Below are positions 54,001 through 56,905 of a DNA stretch of 64,000 bases, one piece after another. Origin of the DNA: Pogona vitticeps (taxonomy: Eukaryota; Chordata; Lepidosauria; Squamata; Agamidae); contig NC_135787.1 of NCBI RefSeq assembly GCF_051106095.1, positions 177,954,501 through 178,018,500 of the forward strand. The letters are read 5' to 3'. Under the pieces are notes generated by a model, which saw nothing but the letters and a program-made list of their open reading frames with translations, was not told the origin of the DNA and did not search any database. The translations under genes were made by a program, and so were the position numbers. Numbering within the stretch: the first letter of the stretch is position 1; every line of letters begins with the position of its first letter.

Positions 54001-54335
54001 CTCAGTGGATTAAAAGCAGAACCCAGGTGAAGAGCACTTTTGGGCCAGCCTTTGCAGCCTTGAGAAAGGTGAGCTCTGACCCCCCCCCCCCCGAAACTCT
54101 GCTTAGCCAAGTGTCAGTCACAGGGGCAGCTGAAACGGGGAGTGATACCATTGCAGAGGACCTGAAGGGGACAAACGACCACATCTAGGCTAATCTCCAG
54201 CGTTTCCTGCTGAGGAGTACCCTCCTTTTCACTCTCGATTTCCTTGTCTTTATGTCCGAGGTAATTTTCTGTCTGCTTTCCGTTTTGTAGTTCTACTGGG
54301 AAAAGAGATCAACTTGTGAGGCATCCTCTTCGTGA
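4177..54335 (+). CDS. DDX11: DDX11 (ChlR1) Fe-S DNA helicase, 26 coding exons
   Basis: DDX11 is a superfamily 2, XPD-like 5'-3' DNA helicase. It resolves G-quadruplexes and forks and supports sister-chromatid cohesion with Timeless. Exons: 4177-4320, 4883-5119, 5795-5881, 7626-7783, 9569-9626, 10912-11019, 12048-12135, 13755-13969, 16780-16932, 17269-17315, 18189-18268, 20429-20473, 20631-20698, 22312-22350, 28031-28151, 31027-31161, 31858-31970, 38592-38664, 39204-39307, 41501-41650, 43098-43166, 43300-43400, 44354-44438, 46664-46739, 53914-54068, 54291-54335. All join in phase to 917 residues, close to the human 906-970. Visible: Q motif (Q23), Walker A GTGKS (K50), Timeless-binding EYE (197-199), Fe-S cysteines C267, C285, C317 and C352, DEAH (395-398), GGTM (627-630), [12 protein letters not shown] (787-798) and the GRAIR motif VI (852-856). 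All introns are GT-AG. No frameshift or stop was seen, so the gene looks functional. Confidence 0.96.
4883..5119 (+). CDS. DDX11: DDX11 exon 3
   Basis: Residues 49-127. The exon opens with GKSLSL, completing Walker A (K50), and ends in a charged helix ([16 protein letters not shown]). The donor GTAGAA is weaker than its neighbours but keeps phase 0 with exon 4. Confidence 0.93.
5795..5881 (+). CDS. DDX11: DDX11 exon 4
   Basis: Residues 128-156, a basic coiled-coil-like segment ([16 protein letters not shown]). 87 nt, phase 0 at both ends, donor GTTCGC. Confidence 0.9.
6050..6448 (+). repeat. CR1 LINE 3' end
   Basis: The text 'gggcatgtttagcctt', then 'ggttggacttgatggcc' and the terminal 'ctatgattctatg' motif are characteristic of the CR1 LINE 3' region shared by birds and reptiles. 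Severely 5'-truncated; lies in DDX11 intron 4. Confidence 0.85.
7626..7783 (+). CDS. DDX11: DDX11 exon 5
   Basis: Residues 157-209 (the last codon is split). It contains [13 protein letters not shown], whose EYE (197-199) matches the human E201-Y202-E203 motif known to bind Timeless. Donor GTAAGA, phase 2. Confidence 0.93.
7784..9568 (+). other. DDX11 intron 5: mostly unclassified
   Basis: No exon or strong repeat recognised. An L2-like tail in reverse orientation ('ctacctttctcctgg') lies near 8755-8830, and a decayed 'ctgcaactcccataatcc' MITE scrap near 9400. Confidence 0.4.
9569..9626 (+). CDS. DDX11: DDX11 exon 6
   Basis: 58 nt encoding residues 209-228, an acidic linker ([14 protein letters not shown]) that leads into helicase motif Ia. 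Acceptor after ccctttAG, donor GTAAGG. Confidence 0.92.
10122..10649. mobile_element. Tigger/pogo-like MITE, family A copy 2
   Basis: The ends CAGTGGTGCCTCGC and GCGAGGCACCACTG are perfect inverted repeats with TA at 10120-10121 and 10650-10651. It is the best preserved copy at its ends. No coding capacity. Intron 6. Confidence 0.9.
10912..11019 (+). CDS. DDX11: DDX11 exon 7
   Basis: Residues 229-264. [18 protein letters not shown] is helicase motif Ia. The exon ends SLGSRQ; R263 corresponds to the human residue changed (R263Q) in Warsaw breakage syndrome. Donor GTAAGC. Confidence 0.95.
11265..11787. mobile_element. MITE family C with nested BovB tail
   Basis: Ends CTGTATTTTTCC and GAAAAATACGG are near-inverted repeats with TA flanks; 'ttataagatg' and 'cgtcttataag' lie just inside each end. 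A BovB tail at 11290-11385 splits it. No transposase seen. Intron 7. Confidence 0.65.
11290..11385 (-). mobile_element. BovB LINE 3' tail, 11-bp TSD
   Basis: Reverse-strand BovB 3' end ('ttaagtcgtgtctgattc', 'catggaccagagcacgcc'). It is flanked by the 11-bp duplication tataagatgct at 11279-11289 and 11386-11396, so it is a complete short retrotransposition event. Confidence 0.85.
12048..12135 (+). CDS. DDX11: DDX11 exon 8
   Basis: Residues 265-294 (split). It contributes the first two Fe-S cluster cysteines, C267 (NLCVNEE) and C285 (NDRCMEM). Donor GTACAG, phase 1. Confidence 0.93.
12663..12790 (-). repeat. MIR-like tRNA SINE, degraded
   Basis: The reverse strand shows the 'aaggtaggctaggttgag' and 'ggtcaccccgtgaatttc' core typical of MIR/CORE-like tRNA SINEs. 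Intron 8. Confidence 0.4.
13487..13662 (-). repeat. tRNA-derived SINE
   Basis: Read on the - strand: a head 'gtatagtggatagagtgatg', then 'actcactgagtgag', and an end resembling 'cgacgatacataag'. Same general family as 62062-62212. Intron 8. Confidence 0.55.
13755..13969 (+). CDS. DDX11: DDX11 exon 9
   Basis: Residues 294-365. A lysine-rich stretch (KKKKKQR) is followed by Fe-S cysteines C317 (VCPFYSY) and C352 (ACPYYGSR). The exon ends AIPAAQ. Donor GTGAGT. Confidence 0.95.
13970..16779 (+). other. DDX11 intron 9: no recognisable element
   Basis: 2.8 kb of AT-rich intron. I saw no coding exon, convincing transposon or strong simple repeat. Old unrecognisable repeats are possible. Confidence 0.5.
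16780..16932 (+). CDS. DDX11: DDX11 exon 10 (DEAH box)
   Basis: Residues 366-416. [14 protein letters not shown] contains the Walker B DEAH box at 395-398. Donor GTGAGT, phase 0. Confidence 0.96.
17269..17315 (+). CDS. DDX11: DDX11 exon 11
   Basis: 47 nt encoding residues 417-432 (split), [16 protein letters not shown]. It is supported by similarity to the human LCQAHSQLLQYVERYG and by correct phase with exons 10 and 12. Confidence 0.92.
17606..17950. mobile_element. MITE family F copy 1
   Basis: Imperfect inverted halves: 'ggggatattcctatat' and 'atacaaataccac' on the left, 'gcagggatagtcgtatat' on the right, with a GC-rich centre. Same organisation as 28436-28800. Intron 11. Confidence 0.5.
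18189..18268 (+). CDS. DDX11: DDX11 exon 12
   Basis: Residues 432-459 (split), [20 protein letters not shown], then FVAVLGG. Acceptor tcctAG, donor GTAAGA. Confidence 0.93.
19198..19612 (+). repeat. L2-clade LINE 3' fragment with (ACAG)n tail
   Basis: It matches the last ~120 codons and 3' UTR of the L2 copy at 23830-26815, at roughly 90% by eye (for example 'ctagccagggggccc', 'caaagggcctt'). The tail is (ACAG)n at 19577-19612 instead of (AAAT)n. Intron 12. Confidence 0.9.
20429..20473 (+). CDS. DDX11: DDX11 exon 13
   Basis: 45-nt microexon encoding [16 protein letters not shown] (459-474, split at both ends). It is kept by phase 1 on both sides. The human counterpart reads NIKQNPNTQ. Confidence 0.88.
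20631..20698 (+). CDS. DDX11: DDX11 exon 14
   Basis: Residues 474-496, [20 protein letters not shown], then FK. Donor GTAAGG. Confidence 0.94.
20758..20940 (-). repeat. tRNA-derived SINE
   Basis: The reverse strand shows a tRNA-like head ('gctgtatagcacaggagtg') and the 'ggcaagcagcacagtccc' block also found in the SINEs at 38948 and 55196. Intron 14. Confidence 0.6.
22312..22350 (+). CDS. DDX11: DDX11 exon 15
   Basis: 39-nt microexon encoding [13 protein letters not shown] (497-509), nearly identical to human [13 protein letters not shown]. The next exon is 5.7 kb away, across a LINE-filled intron. Confidence 0.92.
23541..23829 (+). mobile_element. BovB LINE, 5' segment split by an L2
   Basis: The frame 23546-23731 reads [20 protein letters not shown], ..[15 protein letters not shown] and [13 protein letters not shown], then [19 protein letters not shown] in the next part. 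This is the unmistakable end of the BovB (RTE clade) reverse transcriptase. The element continues after the L2 insertion, at 26816. It is 5'-truncated and is not a host gene. Intron 15. Confidence 0.95.
23830..26628 (+). CDS. L2 LINE endonuclease-reverse transcriptase ORF (5'-truncated)
   Basis: Coding part of the L2 insertion. The endonuclease lies at about 23845-24450, a basic linker at about 24480-25020, the reverse transcriptase at about 25220-26060 and the L2-type C-terminal domain at about 26060-26628. The catalytic aspartates of YADD and the first RT motif (FDTIDH) are present, as is the SDH of the endonuclease. The product would nick DNA and copy LINE RNA in the nucleus. With the truncated N-terminus and no native promoter, this copy is unlikely to be autonomous, but sister copies may be active. 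Confidence 0.88.
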   Translation, partial: NKPALIHDVILDEGADLACITETWVGEEGSVPLSQLCPPGYSVQHQCRSEGRGGGVAIVYRSSISLTRLPIPLRGGLEGLYCVLGSRDRLGILLVYRPPCCVPTVSLPELTEAVSDLVLRTPRLLVLGDLNIHAEAALTGAAQDFMAAMTTMGLSQCVIGPTHEKGHTLDLVFTTGLEGGGLDVEGLVVTPLSWSDHFLVKFSLLASSSLCKGGGSIKMIRPRRLMDPDGFLNALGEYPSDMVGAPVEAQVTLWNREMTRAVDTIAPKRPLPARRAQTAPWYTSELRAMKQEGRRLERRWRKSRWESDRTRLRAHYRAYFVAIRLAKRQYFSSRIASSECRPAELFRVVRDLLQPGNPVEVPDCSSARCDEFAIHFEEKIAQIRSGLDSTVTAKSEDVSSVPCLGQTLMDEFQLLRPEDVDRVLGSVRSTTTPLDPCPSWLIGRSARGVRTWVQEAVNASLREGVVPTALKEAVIRPLLKKPNLDPRLVVNYRPVANLPYLGKVLERVVAGQLQALLDETDFLDPFQSGFRPGFGTETALVALYDDLCRERDRGSVTLLILLDLSAAFDTIDHGVLLDRLAGLGVGGTVLRWFRSFLADRIQRVVLGDSCSAPWHLCHGVPQGSILSPMLFNIYMKPLGEVIRRFGLRSQQYADDTQLYLSFSANPGEAVSVLNSCLDLIMDWMRVNKLKLNPDKTEVLLVGASPDRLEGHFPVLNGVTLPLRDRVRSLGVLLDPSLTLEAQVDSVARGAFLQLRKLYQLRPYLDERSLMTVTHALVTSRIDYCNALYVGLPLKTVRRLQLVQNRAARLVSGGAAREHIKPILYNLHWLPVAVRAQFKVLVLTYKAVNGLGPGYLKDRLLPYEPTRLLRSSQGALLKEPSLKEVRGMACRQRAFSAAAPRLWNALPTEIRLAPTLMTFRRQVKTFLFQKAFN
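23830..26815 (+). mobile_element. L2-clade LINE, nearly full-length ORF2, nested in BovB
   Basis: One open frame runs to TGA at 26626-26628. It encodes an APE-type endonuclease (ACITETW, LGDLNIH, WSDHF) then a reverse transcriptase with [42 protein letters not shown] and YADDTQLY (about 25783-25806). A C-terminal L2-type domain follows ([26 protein letters not shown]). The 3' end has 'taagccgcccagag' and (AAAT)n. The copy begins just inside the endonuclease N-terminus ([10 protein letters not shown]), so it lacks ORF1, the 5' UTR and the first endonuclease strand. An ATG at 23776 in the BovB sequence reads into it in frame by chance. More than 900 open codons indicate a young insertion. Confidence 0.95.
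26816..27106 (+). mobile_element. BovB LINE, 3' segment after the L2 insertion
   Basis: It resumes the BovB frame with [20 protein letters not shown] and [20 protein letters not shown], ending in 'gagacgacttaactac' and 'aaacaacaac', the usual BovB 3' end. With 23541-23829 it forms one interrupted element. Confidence 0.93.
27165..27692 (+). repeat. CR1 LINE 3' end
   Basis: 'tgtgtccagttctggac', 'gagggcaacaaggatgatc', 'gggcatgtttagcctt' and the terminal 'ttatgattctatct' show a CR1 3' end, longer than the copy at 6050. Intron 15. Confidence 0.9.
28031..28151 (+). CDS. DDX11: DDX11 exon 16
   Basis: Residues 510-550 (split). It starts [10 protein letters not shown] and ends KKQGKEG; this region varies between species. 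Donor GTGAGT, phase 1. Confidence 0.92.
28436..28800. mobile_element. MITE family F copy 2
   Basis: Terminal inverted repeats 'gatgggggtatttgtat' and 'atacaaatacccccat' enclose a GC-rich interior that itself folds ('ggaagcctccgcagag' against 'ctctgcacaggcttcc'). No coding capacity. Superfamily unassigned; possibly hAT. Intron 16. Confidence 0.75.
29074..29401. mobile_element. Tigger-like MITE, family B copy 1
   Basis: Starts CAGGAGGATCCC after TA and ends 'ggttctactg' before TA. The interior 'gtatctgtgggaatcag' and 'atccatggctttcagc' form the imperfect inverted ends common to the copies at 31184 and 32244. Intron 16. Confidence 0.65.
29526..29760 (+). repeat. Unclassified reptile repeat ('gaaagctta...aaggtgtcaca')
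   Basis: A block with 'agccgtgttggtctgtg', 'tctgaggaagtgcacttg', 'gtgaaagctta' and 'tttaaggtgtcacaa' recurs at 46395-46620 and in part at 2655-2725. I recognise it as a common reptile interspersed repeat but cannot assign its class. Confidence 0.5.
29917..30436. mobile_element. Tigger/pogo-like MITE, family A copy 3, with nested L2-type tail
   Basis: Starts CAGTGGTACCTCGC and ends GGGGCACCACTA, with TA at both flanks. A piece at 29984-30058 ('gttgtaagccgcctagag', then (AAAT)n) is an L2-type SINE/LINE tail inserted into the MITE. Intron 16. Confidence 0.85.
31027..31161 (+). CDS. DDX11: DDX11 exon 17
   Basis: Residues 550-595 (split), including [20 protein letters not shown] and [14 protein letters not shown] starts about 20 bp after its donor. 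Confidence 0.94.
31184..31532. mobile_element. Tigger-like MITE, family B copy 2
   Basis: Starts 'gcccccatatccacggg' and ends 'attggcatcctactg' before TA. Both ends carry 'tatccacgg'-type inverted motifs typical of Tigger MITEs. It starts about 20 bp after exon 17. Confidence 0.7.
31858..31970 (+). CDS. DDX11: DDX11 exon 18
   Basis: Residues 595-632. [14 protein letters not shown] carries the motif III-like GGTM. Donor GTAAGA. Confidence 0.95.
32244..32443. mobile_element. Tigger-like MITE, family B copy 3 (partial)
   Basis: Starts 'cagcaggatctccttat' after TA and shares 'cagcatctgcgg' and the AT-rich centre with copies 1 and 2. The right end is broken by the BovB tail at 32444. Intron 18. 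Confidence 0.5.
32444..32642 (-). mobile_element. BovB LINE 3' tail, 9-bp TSD
   Basis: Reverse-strand BovB end ('gagttgttaagtcgtgtcc', 'gatcccatggaccagaac'). The duplicated tctaagctc at 32435-32443 and 32643-32651 marks the insertion. Intron 18. Confidence 0.85.
33975..34165 (+). repeat. MIR-like tRNA SINE
   Basis: 'gggtagactggcagaat', 'cctagattcaaatcc' (B-box), then 'ggttgtgaggataaa' follow the MIR/CORE SINE layout. Degraded. Intron 18. Confidence 0.5.
34168..34600 (+). mobile_element. RTE-clade LINE 3' end (non-BovB lineage)
   Basis: The conceptual reading contains MYGCESWTV, then [38 protein letters not shown] and RKRGWPNMR, like BovB but distinct. The phrase 'atcaaatcaagcctga' recurs at the right window edge, in the element at 62545-64000. 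The frame has stops. Intron 18. Confidence 0.75.
34614..34870. mobile_element. MITE family D ('tactgtgtttccccgaaaa')
   Basis: Starts 'ctgtgtttccccgaaaac' and contains repeated 'agggcttattttc' and 'agggcttatattatg' motifs in both halves. The right end is decayed. A widespread vertebrate MITE type; superfamily not certain. Intron 18. Confidence 0.6.
35645..36091. mobile_element. Tigger/pogo-like MITE, family A copy 4
   Basis: Starts CAGTGCTGCCTTGC and ends GGGGCACGACTG, TA-flanked. The interior repeats 'ccaatgggctaaaaac' in tandem. Intron 18. Confidence 0.8.
36817..37070. repeat. Possible degenerate palindromic MITE
   Basis: 'ttattaaagacttcc' at the left, 'aggaggatgtctttaac' at the right, and an inner pair around 36905 and 36977 ('aggaggtctttaatta' against 'ttaaagatgtcctcc') suggest a decayed inverted-repeat element next to MITE A5. 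Confidence 0.35.
37073..37310. mobile_element. Tigger/pogo-like MITE, family A copy 5 (short)
   Basis: Starts CAGTGAAGCCTCGC and ends GCGAGGCATCACTG, with TA flanks at 37071-37072 and 37311-37312. At 238 bp it is about half the length of other copies, so it is an internal-deletion derivative. Intron 18. Confidence 0.85.
38371..38459 (+). repeat. tRNA-derived SINE, 5' head only
   Basis: 'cctcgtggcgcagtggc', 'gctgtactgcagcc' and 'ggggttcaatccc' match the head of the SINE at 769. The body and tail are missing. Intron 18. Confidence 0.8.
38592..38664 (+). CDS. DDX11: DDX11 exon 19
   Basis: Residues 633-657 (split), [20 protein letters not shown], then EFSCG. It follows the 6.6-kb intron 18. Donor GTGAGT. 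Confidence 0.94.
38948..39110 (+). repeat. tRNA-derived SINE, second family
   Basis: The head 'ggctgggtagttcagtcg' and 'ctggctgcggagccag' with B-box 'ggggttcagttccccc' is strongly tRNA-like. It is followed by 'ccttgggcaaactgtacag', also seen at 20758 and 55196 in reverse. It lies in intron 19. Confidence 0.7.
39204..39307 (+). CDS. DDX11: DDX11 exon 20
   Basis: Residues 657-691, [17 protein letters not shown] to KRGLPQM. Donor GTCAGT, phase 0. Confidence 0.94.
40237..40488 (+). repeat. tRNA-derived SINE (older copy)
   Basis: Same family as 769-1015 but diverged: 'gccctgtggcacagggatt', 'gcacccagctcactgggg', 'gataattaaaactgtaaac'. Intron 20. Confidence 0.75.
41501..41650 (+). CDS. DDX11: DDX11 exon 21
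   Basis: 150 nt encoding residues 692-741, with [14 protein letters not shown] in the second RecA-like domain. Donor GTAATT. Confidence 0.95.
41868..42180. repeat. Unclassified repeat beginning 'ccttcagtctcgagagac'
   Basis: The phrase 'cttcagtctcgagagacta' with its AGTCTC/GAGACT inverted repeat is, from memory, a recurrent motif in reptile genomes. The following ~300 bp have no host coding signal. Class unknown. Intron 21. Confidence 0.35.
42480..42600 (-). repeat. MIR-like SINE, degraded
   Basis: 'tctcatagcaacccttaga' and 'gccccaggccaccaaggg' resemble the reverse strand of the MIR/CORE region. A short (AG)n lies just before, at 42424-42447. Confidence 0.4.
43098..43166 (+). CDS. DDX11: DDX11 exon 22
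   Basis: 69 nt encoding residues 742-764, [20 protein letters not shown], then CIK. Phase 0 at both ends. Confidence 0.93.
43300..43400 (+). CDS. DDX11: DDX11 exon 23
   Basis: Residues 765-798 (split), with [20 protein letters not shown], the motif V region. The acceptor lies at tacAG before 43300. Donor GTAAAT. Confidence 0.95.
44354..44438 (+). CDS. DDX11: DDX11 exon 24
   Basis: Residues 798-826, [20 protein letters not shown] to LDKTM. Donor GTAAGA. Confidence 0.95.
44866..45060. repeat. Perfect 36-bp-arm palindrome around GT/CA microsatellites, plus a direct copy
   Basis: Arms 44925-44960 and 45025-45060 are exact reverse complements over 36 bp. The spacer starts with GT units and becomes (CA)n. 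A 26-bp direct copy of part of the arm lies at 44866-44891, followed by (GT)n to about 44926. Intron 24. Confidence 0.95.
45061..45970 (+). other. DDX11 intron 24, middle: nothing recognised
   Basis: No exon, transposon or strong repeat was recognised between the palindrome and the BovB tail. Confidence 0.4.
45980..46073 (-). mobile_element. BovB LINE 3' tail, 7-bp TSD
   Basis: Reverse-strand BovB end ('cttagttgtgtccgactc', 'catgaaccagagcatgcc') flanked by ggactta at 45973-45979 and 46074-46080. Intron 24. Confidence 0.8.
46395..46620 (+). repeat. Unclassified reptile repeat, second copy
   Basis: Shares 'aaaacattgtgacac', 'ctcagacatcatgaaagct' and 'cttttaaggtgtcacaa' with 29526-29760. It ends about 45 bp before exon 25. 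Confidence 0.5.
46664..46739 (+). CDS. DDX11: DDX11 exon 25
   Basis: Residues 827-852 (split), [20 protein letters not shown]. An unclassified repeat ends about 50 bp upstream. The following intron holds the DIRS fossil. Confidence 0.95.
47419..47590 (+). repeat. DIRS left inverted terminal repeat
   Basis: Its reverse complement is found at the right end from about 53195 with few differences, through 'gcctctgcacaagtgcag', 'gcgggcagaccatgagg' and 'ggaactgaggtaactg'. The outermost 37 bp recur exactly in the internal complementary region. Confidence 0.9.
48144..48439 (+). repeat. 148-bp tandem duplication inside the DIRS
   Basis: Two head-to-tail copies (48144-48291 and 48292-48439), each starting 'gaaaaacaagaagg' and containing 'cggtctccgagccactcgg' and 'caccccacggggctcg'. 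Only a few differences separate them. Confidence 0.92.
48787..50146 (+). repeat. GGTACC-rich minisatellite, about 21 x 65 bp
   Basis: About 21 head-to-tail units of 65 bp, each with three GGTACC palindromes separated by 'atgcctt', 'aagcggaaggctaaaac' and 'aggggattaaaac'. Unit variants (aggaggtt or aggggatt; catgct or cttgct) are interleaved. The unit length is not a multiple of three, so the reading frame rotates from one unit to the next. It lies in the gag-like region of the DIRS. Confidence 0.97.
51600..51960 (+). other. DIRS RNase H region (fossil part)
   Basis: Conceptual reading shows [16 protein letters not shown] and, further on, a [16 protein letters not shown]-like segment, as in the RNase H domains of DIRS/Ngaro elements. 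The region is a broken fossil. Confidence 0.75.
53059..53152 (+). repeat. DIRS internal complementary region
   Basis: 53059-53095 is the exact reverse complement of the first 37 bp (47419-47455). 53096-53152 is the exact reverse complement of the last 57 bp (53337-53393). The two parts abut with no gap. This is the hallmark used by DIRS elements to copy their ends through a circular intermediate. Confidence 0.95.
53195..53393 (+). repeat. DIRS right inverted terminal repeat
   Basis: Reverse complement of the left terminal repeat with an extra outer extension ending GGTAAGTAACCTTTCT. The outer 57 bp are duplicated in inverse in the internal complementary region. Confidence 0.9.
53914..54068 (+). 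CDS. DDX11: DDX11 exon 26
   Basis: Residues 852-903. [20 protein letters not shown] contains helicase motif VI; it ends GPAFAALRK. Donor GTGAGC followed by a poly-C run. Confidence 0.95.
54291..54335 (+). CDS. DDX11: DDX11 exon 27 (stop)
   Basis: Encodes [14 protein letters not shown] and TGA at 54333-54335. Acceptor ttttgtAG. The human C-terminus FHREKSASS aligns. A weak AATATA polyadenylation-like hexamer lies at 54430-54435, with no AATAAA nearby. Confidence 0.9.
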   Translation, partial: FYWEKRSTCEASSS

Positions 54336-54786
54336 TGGGAAGGCATCTGGCTCACCGCTCCCAGCTTCCCTTTGTACAAAGTGCCTTCACTGTGTATGAA
54401 TATGCCACATGTTAATATTTCACACAAACAATATATTTTTTCTGTGTAATTGAAGATAATTGTCTGATCTTTTGCTGAGGAGGTTTTATTCTAACATCAG
54501 ACAGAGTTATTTTATTGCCCGGGAGGGGAGGGAAGAGGTCTGAATGGTCACATGAGCTGGACAAGGTGTGGCCCTCCAGATGCTGCTCGATGACAGTTCC
54601 AGTCACTCCAATGGGAACAACGGTGGGAACTGTGGCCCAGCTAATCTGGAACAATACAAATCACCCATCCCTGGACTATAACAAATTCATGTGCTTTTGT
54701 TGTGTTACTCCTTGCTTCTTGCATCAGTGGTAGTTACCAGTCTTTCCATAAGTCTGGTAATAGAATAGGTTTTGTGCAAATAATTT
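54336..54786 (+). other. DDX11 3' flank / presumed 3' UTR
   Basis: Follows the stop codon. It contains AATATA at 54430-54435, a weak variant polyadenylation signal about 95 nt downstream. No other feature was recognised. Confidence 0.35.
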
Positions 54787-55175
54787 ATGTGCCATCAAGT
54801 CGCTCCCCACTTACGGTGAGCAGACTCCAAAATATCGTGTCCTCAGCAACCTTGTTCAGCTCCTGCAGACTCAAGTTTCTGGTTCCTTTAGGACAGTGGT
54901 CCCCAACCTTGGGCCTCCAGATGTTCTTGGACTTCAACTTCCAGAAATCATGGCCAGCAGAGGTGGTGGTGAAGGCTTCTGGGAGCTGGGAGTTGTAGTT
55001 GAAGAACATCTGGAGGCCCAAGGTTGGGGACCACTGCTTTAGGGAGTCAGTCCATTTGATAATTGGCCATCCTTTTTTTCCTGCTACCTTCCACCCTTCC
55101 CACCCTTCCTGCCTTTTCCAGAGAATCCTGCCTTCTCAAGTGCTCAAAGTAGAACAACCTCAGCTTCAGCTGTTC
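54787..55175 (-). repeat. Old SINE/LINE-like repeat split by a hAT MITE
   Basis: 'gtgccatcaagtcgctcc', 'cttgttcagctcctgcag' and, after the MITE, 'gagtcagtccatttgata' and 'agagaatcctgccttctc' read as one older repeat interrupted at 54894-55044. Family uncertain. Confidence 0.4.
54894..55036. mobile_element. hAT-type fold-back MITE
   Basis: A 143-bp element with ends CAGTGGTCCCCAACC and GGTTGGGGACCACTG. The inverted repeat extends about 32 bp exactly and continues imperfectly to the centre. The 8-bp target duplication is ctttagga (54886-54893) and ctttaggg (55037-55044), one mismatch; 8 bp fits the hAT superfamily. Confidence 0.85.
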
Positions 55176-55195
55176 TGTCTTGTAATATATAATAA

Positions 55196-55775
55196 TAATT
55201 GCATGCCATCAAGTTCTGACTTATGGTGACCCTTTACAGAGTTTTCCAGGTAGACTACACAGAAGTACAGTGGTGCCTCATAAGACAATGTTAATATTTT
55301 CCGCAAAAATCACTGTCTTGCGAAAACATTATCTTGCAAAATGCGGTTCCCCATTGGAGTGCATTGGAATCTGTTTAATGCGTTCCAATGGGGGGGGGAA
55401 TCGTCATCTTGTGAAAATCGCCCATAGGAAAACCGTTTTGCGAAGTGTGGACCCAGCTGTCAAAATCATTGTCTTGTGAAAAACCGTCCCAGAAAAAAAG
55501 TCTTGCGAAGCACGGACCGAAACATCGCCTAGCAAAAATCACCATAGGGGAAACTGTTTTGCAAAGCGCTATAGTGATCGCAAAAACCCATCGTCTTGCT
55601 AATTAACTGTTTTGCGAGGTAATCGTCTAGCGAGGCACCACTGTAGTTTATCATTCCCTTCTTCAGGGAATGCCCAAAGCTGTACAGGCTGGCTCTACTC
55701 GGAAGAGACGTAGCGGGAAACCAAACTCCCAACCTCTGGCTATGCAGCCAGATACCAAAACCAGTTGTTAACCTT
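55196..55775 (-). repeat. tRNA-derived SINE interrupted by MITE A6
   Basis: On the - strand: head 'ggctgcatagccagagg', 'gccagcctgtacagctttgg', then after the MITE 'gtctacctggaaaactc' and 'gtcaccataagtcagaac'. The Tigger-like MITE at 55268-55643 is inserted in it. Confidence 0.65.
55268..55643. mobile_element. Tigger/pogo-like MITE, family A copy 6
   Basis: Starts CAGTGGTGCCTCAT and ends GCGAGGCACCACTG, TA at both flanks. Inserted into an older tRNA SINE in the DDX11-WASHC1 intergenic region. Confidence 0.88.
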
Positions 55776-56527
55776 CAAGTGAGCTATCCAACCAGCTTGT
55801 CTTGCTCAAAGTCCAGGGTGAATGATTAACAGCATGACAAAAACTGGTTGCCAAAGAAAACTTTAGTAGGTGCTCCTCATCGAATTATAGAGGGTAAAGT
55901 TTTCCATTCCTGCCCTGTTTCAAATATCTTTTCAAACTAGACATGCTAAGCAATTTCCCTCTCCACCAGCTCTGTCAAAGGGAAAAAAACAAAACAAAAA
56001 GAACACAATTCTTGATGTGTCAAAAGGACAGTGACTTAAGGGTCCCTTCTGCTTTTGAAGCACAAAGCCTCGAGGCTGAGCAGTTTAATGACTCCCTTGA
56101 CCCAAGAAGCACTTGGCTTCAGCTTGCTTATCTAAACTTTTAAGTGTCAGAGAAGTCACACAGGGCTGCTGCTGTGGGCCATCAAGATTACATTTCTCCC
56201 CTTTGCTGACGGGGGTGGGGGAAGAAAGAGGGAGAGAACTCACAGAACACTTTTCATTTACACTTCCAAAGTATAGTATAAAACAAAAGGAAAAACTCCA
56301 AACCCTAAATGCATAGAAATAGAGGCAAGGACTTAATTAAAATTGAATGTAGGGGTGAGTGGGCTACAGCTAGCACCTGCTTTCCACTATTTACATTCAA
56401 GCAAGTGCATCCTATAACTGTATAAATGGGTGGTTGGGCTATCCCTTTTAAGTAGCCAGGTACTGAAGGCTAGGACCTCTTGCCCACCCGCCTTGCTTCC
56501 TATGCTGATGCAGTTGTGACACAGATA

Positions 56528-56905
56528 CAGTGGTGCCTCCTTGACGATGATAATCCGCTCCGTTCAAATCACTGTTAAGCGAAATCGTCAAGCGAAATTA
56601 AACCCATTAGAATGCATTAGAAACCAGTTAATGCATTCTAATGGGTGAAATACCTCATCGTCCAGCGAAGATCCTGCACAGGACGGCCATTTCTTGGTGC
56701 CTGAAAACAGCGAGGAGCCATTTTGTGACCCGCCAATCAGCTGTTTTAAAATCATTGTTAAGCGAACAGTTACCGAAGAAGGGAACTGATTGTCGTCAAA
56801 CGAAAAAAGCCCATAGGAACATCATTGTGCAATCGCAATAGCGATTGTAAAAAAACCATCGTAAAGCGGATTCGTCGTTTAACGTAATTAAGTCGGGCAC
56901 CACTA
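56528..56905. mobile_element. Tigger/pogo-like MITE, family A copy 7
   Basis: Starts CAGTGGTGCCTCCT after TA; ends 'gtcgggcaccacta', where the right flank has decayed. Intergenic. Confidence 0.82.
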
